Source: Circinella minor (Eukaryota > Mucoromycota > Mucoromycetes > Mucorales > Lichtheimiaceae). Taken from it: DNA of 64,000 nucleotides. Shown here piece after piece: positions 60,341-64,000 of the stretch (position 1 is the first letter of the stretch; each line of letters opens with the position of its first letter). The notes beneath the pieces are model-generated. The model ran no database searches. It worked only from the letters and a program-made list of their open reading frames with translations, and was not told the DNA's origin. The DNA is taken from NCBI GenBank assembly GCA_016758965.1, contig JAEPRB010000132.1, positions 1-64,000 of the forward strand, given 5' to 3'. The translations under genes were made by a program, and so were the position numbers.

Positions 60341-61659
60341 TCAAGATTTATGAGACGAGGGCGAGCATGAAGGAGGAATTATTTCGGTTAGTTGGTTGAA
60401 AGGGACGACTTGGAAAAAGGTTTGTAATGCGTGAGTCGGGGGTGAATGACGATGATGGTGGAGATCGAAATGAATGATTTGTAAATGAGGTAATTCAACT
60501 AAAAGTAGCCAAGATTACCTCTGTAATATGCTGTTCCCAGTATGCAACACGTCGTTGTCGGCATTGGGAAATAAGAACAGCAAGAACATTATTTACATTA
60601 ATGTTTTGATGCCAGTTTCTTGATCTACCCCAAGGCACGCGGATATGAAAGAATTGGAGGAAGTTGGTGACATGGAAAGATATCCCATTTAAGTCGTTTA
60701 TATCGATTGCGGGTGCCTGGAGAGTGTGTATGTCGTAGTCGAGGGAGAGAATTTGAAGCGGATGTATATGATGCGGATGTTGTAGGTTGTGAAGGTCGTG
60801 GCGTAATGGCATCATTGACGGAGATGGTAAAGGACAGTAAAGTTGGTGGACAAAGTTCAATGATATTTGTAATGTGATTTCGGAAAAAGATGTTAGGTCC
60901 GAATACTAGCTCTTGTAAATAAATGGACTGTTGCAAAATGTCGTTAATAAATAAAAAAGAGTAGTTGCATCACCTGCGTCTATGTGATCAATTGTAAGTC
61001 TTGTAAGGAAAGGAATCTGGTTGCGAGTATAAAGAAAATGTGAGAGAAGGTGTATTCGGTGAAGATGGAAGTTACGTAACGTAGAATTTGTGGCGATCAA
61101 AGTGAAAAACATACCGGCGTTGTCAGAAGAAAAAGTAGTTTGATGTAGGAAGAGGTTTTGTAGCGTGGTGAAATTTAATTGAAAGAAATGGTAAATGTAG
61201 TCAAATCCAGCTCTGTGCATTACTACAAAATTATACATGTGTTTAAAATATCACATAAGTTGATACAATTTTTTAGTTCTTTAAATTAGTTGGAAGGCAA
61301 AACAAAATTACATACCTGCTGTCTGAATTTGACAATGGCGGTTGGTAATCAATGATGTTAAAATCGCCATTGCCTGTGACATAACAATATGTGGTATTGG
61401 CAATTCATAAACCCACCGTCCAACCAAACACTGTTCTTCAATATTGTTAAGATTCTGGAGTATGGGTGTTTGTTGGAAAAATACATTTTCCATCCTCACC
61501 CAGACAACGTTCATCAATTGATTGCGCCAATACCGACTTACATCGAGCCACTGAAGAAATTGAAAAAAAGTTAAGATACGAAAAAATATTGAGCACAAGC
61601 TCATTAGGAAGATGAGGCAACAAATCAAAAGAGTTTTGGTGTTGATTGTCGTGGTTCAT
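60341..61659 (-). pseudogene. F-box protein gene broken by several frameshifts
   Basis: Starts MNHDNQHQNSFDLLPHLPNE and carries an F-box, LPNELVLNIFSYLNFF, continued in another frame as QFLQWLDVSRYWRNQ. The break falls in a run of seven T's (coding strand); one T fewer restores an uninterrupted F-box. A normal intron follows the QTAG codons near 61310 and rejoins at about 61232 (VVMHRAGFDYIYHFF). Further breaks lie at another T-run near 60956 (joining to NDILQQSIYLQELVFG), near 60800 and near 60500. The path ends at TGA at 60341. The body has Leu/Ile-His repeats in the style of F-box proteins with leucine-rich C-termini. Four shifts argue for a dead gene, though two fall in homopolymers where sequencing error is possible. 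Function would be an SCF substrate receptor. Confidence 0.7.
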
Positions 61660-62999
61660 AGTAGTGATTGATGTATGTACAGTATATATAAAGTGGATAT
61701 TCGAGATGCTATTAAATGAGAAATACAAAGGAATTATAGATGAATAATTAAAAAATAAAGTCGTTTAAAAAAATTGGGTTTTATATTCTTCAAGAAGCAG
61801 CAATTCTCTCACGAATGGGAAACAAAGAAATAAAAAGGACAAAGAAAAGGAGATTCTGTTAAAGAATGATTGTTTATTCGTGAAGAGAAAAACAAGTTGC
61901 GTTTATTATGGATTTGCATCAATGGCATTCTCATTATTTTATTGTTGTCACTTGCAGTATGGATTTTCAAGCTAATAAAAACACTCAAATCAGATGAATA
62001 GGTCTACACAAAAGTCCCATGTAAACAAACGACCAGTTATTTCTTTGTTCTTCTCATAATAAACCTGAAGTACACGGCATTGTTTTTGAACTATCCTCGT
62101 AGCGGAGTTCATGAATATAATGAAATGATTCTATCGGTATGCAGTTAATGCTTACTTGTTTGATACGAGACTGATATTTTGTGGTATTTCAACAAGTACT
62201 CACTTGGACCTATTTTGGTAGGTACGTAATAATGATATATCAAGCAAAAAATATGTCTTGCTGTTATCATCGCCAACTGCAAATAATATATTCAAATACG
62301 TAATACAGTAATGTTAAGTGCAACTGTAGAATGACAGTTATCTCGTTTACACTATATTAATGTAGATTTATATAAAAAAAAGCTAAAAGGCAGTATATCG
62401 CACGTAACTATAAGCAAGAAAAATTCTATTCTAAAAGTATATATATGAAGAATCATTACTTAGTGAGAGAAGGAAAATGTTGTACAACTTGAGAGAAAAT
62501 CGCTGAACATAATTTTAATACTTGTTTGTGGTGTACAAACATGAATGTTGCTGTTGTACAGTATAGTTAGATTGGTAGCTTATACCAGTACAATGCTCTT
62601 CCAAGCAATCCAACTTGATAGTTATGCTATTTTCGTATATGTATGCATGCAACTGTGATGAAGGTAAAAAAAAGTTTAGAAATTCCAGTTGTAAATTTAT
62701 CAGACAACAAAAAAAAGAGGGTCCAGTGTTAGTTGGCATAATATATATCTTACCCACCCCTCATTCTCTTATATCAATAATGTGCTTCAATAGATGCACC
62801 CAAGTGGAAAAAAATAGATCAACCAACACCGCCAACAGCAGCATCCACAAATATACATTACACCACTTCATCAGTAAAAACAAATTAATCCATAATAACA
62901 TTTTTATTTATTATAATAATTGATAATAAGCCTCCTCTTAGTTCTCAAGATATAGTAATATAACTTGATTAACGAGAATAACCACGAGAAGGTGGAAGG
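61660..62999. other. Intergenic region
   Basis: AT-rich, with the small membrane frame at 61870-62001 described separately. The 102-codon frame at 62615-62923 shows no domain. Confidence 0.4.
61870..62001 (+). other. Short open frame with one membrane segment
   Basis: A 43-codon open frame ends at TAG: a basic lead (REEKNKLRLL), one hydrophobic helix of about 20 residues (WICINGILIILLLSLAVWIF) and a short basic/acidic tail. It has no internal ATG and starts right after a stop, so it would have to be a terminal exon or a chance frame. Transcription would run away from the F-box gene. Confidence 0.25.
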
Positions 63000-63300
63000 C
63001 TAGCTATTCCCAAAAAAAATGTGTTTGGTTTCTCCACAACCCAACACCTCAGTGAAGGTGTTCTCAACGTTCTGAAACAATACATGCGCTAAGACATCTT
63101 TTGTGCAAGGGAAGGGTCGTACTATACCATTGGAAAAACCAAAATAGGTATGCGCAGTAAAGTCCAGAACGCGAGCCACTAGACATACTCTCTCCGCGTC
63201 GTCATGAAGATCGCCAACCGACTCAAAGCGTTTCCATAGAGATTTAAAACAATAACAATAAAAAATATTGATTAGTAAAATATACTTATTTTATTTACTT
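63000..63300 (-). CDS. Coding fragment, family not recognised
   Basis: An open minus-strand frame of about 90 codons ends at TAG at 63000: SLWKRFESVGDLHDDAERV, CLVARVLDFTAHTYFGFSNG, VRPFPCTKDVLAHVLFQNVE, FTEVLGCGETKHIFFGNS. Composition and the higher GC of this end are protein-like. No start codon or upstream exon could be fixed, and I do not recognise the family. Confidence 0.4.
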
Positions 63301-63552
63301 GACATTCATTCAACACACACTTCTTCTCTCTCCCCATTAAAAACTTTTTAAAAAAAATACTTGCCTTTTTGCTAATAAACTAGGTTGCCGCCACTTGACA
63401 AAAAAAAACCTCGCAAAAATGAGGTAAAGTTATGAAACAAAAAACAAGAAACCACTTCTGCCTCGTAACCATGGCAATCAGTTAGGGTTACATTGAGGGA
63501 CGCAAGTCGAAGATCCAAGGGGCTAGATCTTACAATGCAGTGGTTTACCCAG

Positions 63553-63717
63553 TTAAGCTGCAGAATTAACTACATAATACCCTGGAAAAGTTATGTCTTT
63601 TGTAGTTTGTGTGCTTGCCCGATTTCGAAAGGCGCGGCCAGCATCGAGCACATCCGAAAGTCCTAGGGGTGGTCCATCCCAAGCTCCGGCAAGAGTAAAC
63701 GTTATCAAAAATGTCAT
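63553..63717 (-). CDS. Short open frame in GC-richer edge region
   Basis: 54-codon minus-strand frame: MTFLITFTLAGAWDGPPLGL, SDVLDAGRAFRNRASTQTTK, DITFPGYYVVNSAA, then TAA. A second minus-strand frame just downstream reads VNHCIVRSSPLDLRLASLNV. The LRLASLNV string resembles the start of LINE-type endonuclease domains, so the edge may hold the 5' part of a non-LTR retroelement. Evidence is thin, and the region runs off the window. Confidence 0.3.
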   Translation of the reverse strand: MTFLITFTLAGAWDGPPLGLSDVLDAGRAFRNRASTQTTKDITFPGYYVVNSAA

Positions 63718-64000
63718 CCCTTTGTTCTGACCCGGTTAACTCCATTCGTCCAGGAATGTTGAATTCTGAAGCGCTCTGATAAAGTCAAAAAAAACCCTAT
63801 CCCCTCCACATTCAGGAACTTCACCCACGCACCTGGGGTACATCGCTTCCAAGGACAATAGCCAGTTTAGCATGCACAAACAAGAAAAAAATAAAACAGC
63901 AACAACATCTCAAGTGGCATAGATGAAGTCCTGAGTTCCGTCAAATTCCTTTGGCCACCTAAAGCCTGGAGGGAGGTGTCGAAGAAGAAGAGAGAAAAGA

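Noticed and set aside
61540..61600. Explaining the F-box frame change as an intron (GTATCTTAACTT...TTCTTCAG)
   Set aside because: The intron would be only 29 nt and would remove residues needed for the F-box. A one-base change in the T-run restores the domain exactly.
63480..63760. Possible rRNA or tRNA because of higher GC and short stems
   Set aside because: No 5S, 5.8S, large-subunit or tRNA consensus could be matched, and minus-strand frames look more like decayed coding sequence.
1..64000. CRISPR arrays, bacterial operons, ribosome binding sites, phage genes
   Set aside because: No regularly spaced repeats or prokaryotic gene organisation; all confident genes are intron-containing eukaryotic genes.

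Overview
The window looks like nuclear DNA of an early-diverging filamentous fungus, most likely Mucoromycotina/Mucorales. It is very AT-rich and full of (TA)n, poly-A and poly-T tracts. Genes are split by many short GT-AG introns, and protein matches are to fungal/eukaryotic families. The species cannot be named from the sequence alone. All multi-exon models were spliced by hand; in each accepted model the exon lengths sum to a multiple of three and the joined domains are uninterrupted.

Layout. 1-6.9 kb: gene-poor, with decayed transposase remains and a small candidate MITE. 6.9-11.1 kb: an unrecognised low-complexity protein converging on a 14-exon Baeyer-Villiger-type flavin monooxygenase (minus strand). 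11.1-16.3 kb: gene-poor, with short coding remnants. 16.3-20.5 kb: glucosamine-6-phosphate deaminase followed in tandem by a divergent hexokinase, an arrangement that recalls fungal N-acetylglucosamine catabolic clusters. 21.1-26.3 kb: a UHRF1-like UBL-PHD-SRA-RING protein (minus) diverging from a B-type cyclin (plus). 26.6-39 kb: an accessory region with a large decayed gene, a pogo-like MITE with perfect 27-bp inverted repeats, rearranged repeat copies, a 682-bp Mutator-like MITE with a 9-bp target duplication, and minisatellites. 39.2-45.0 kb: a second Baeyer-Villiger-type monooxygenase, paralogous to the first, then an FHA-domain protein kinase. 47.7-52.7 kb: a 13-exon P4-ATPase lipid flippase. 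54.4-56.7 kb: an alpha-arrestin with two PPxY motifs. 57.2-58.6 kb: an NADPH:quinone oxidoreductase. 60.3-61.7 kb: an F-box gene broken by several frameshifts. 62-64 kb: more GC-rich sequence with unrecognised coding fragments, possibly retroelement-derived.

How the genes relate. The deaminase/hexokinase pair plausibly feeds chitin-derived amino sugar into glycolysis. The flippase and the PPxY arrestin both act in membrane traffic in other fungi, but nothing here ties them together beyond proximity. The UHRF1-like protein and cyclin B share one 1-kb divergent promoter region. The strongest leads are the UHRF1 homologue without a tandem Tudor region, the FHA kinase with HGD in place of HRD whose catalytic loop is split by an 8-nt exon, the amino-sugar gene pair, and two MITEs with intact target-site duplications.
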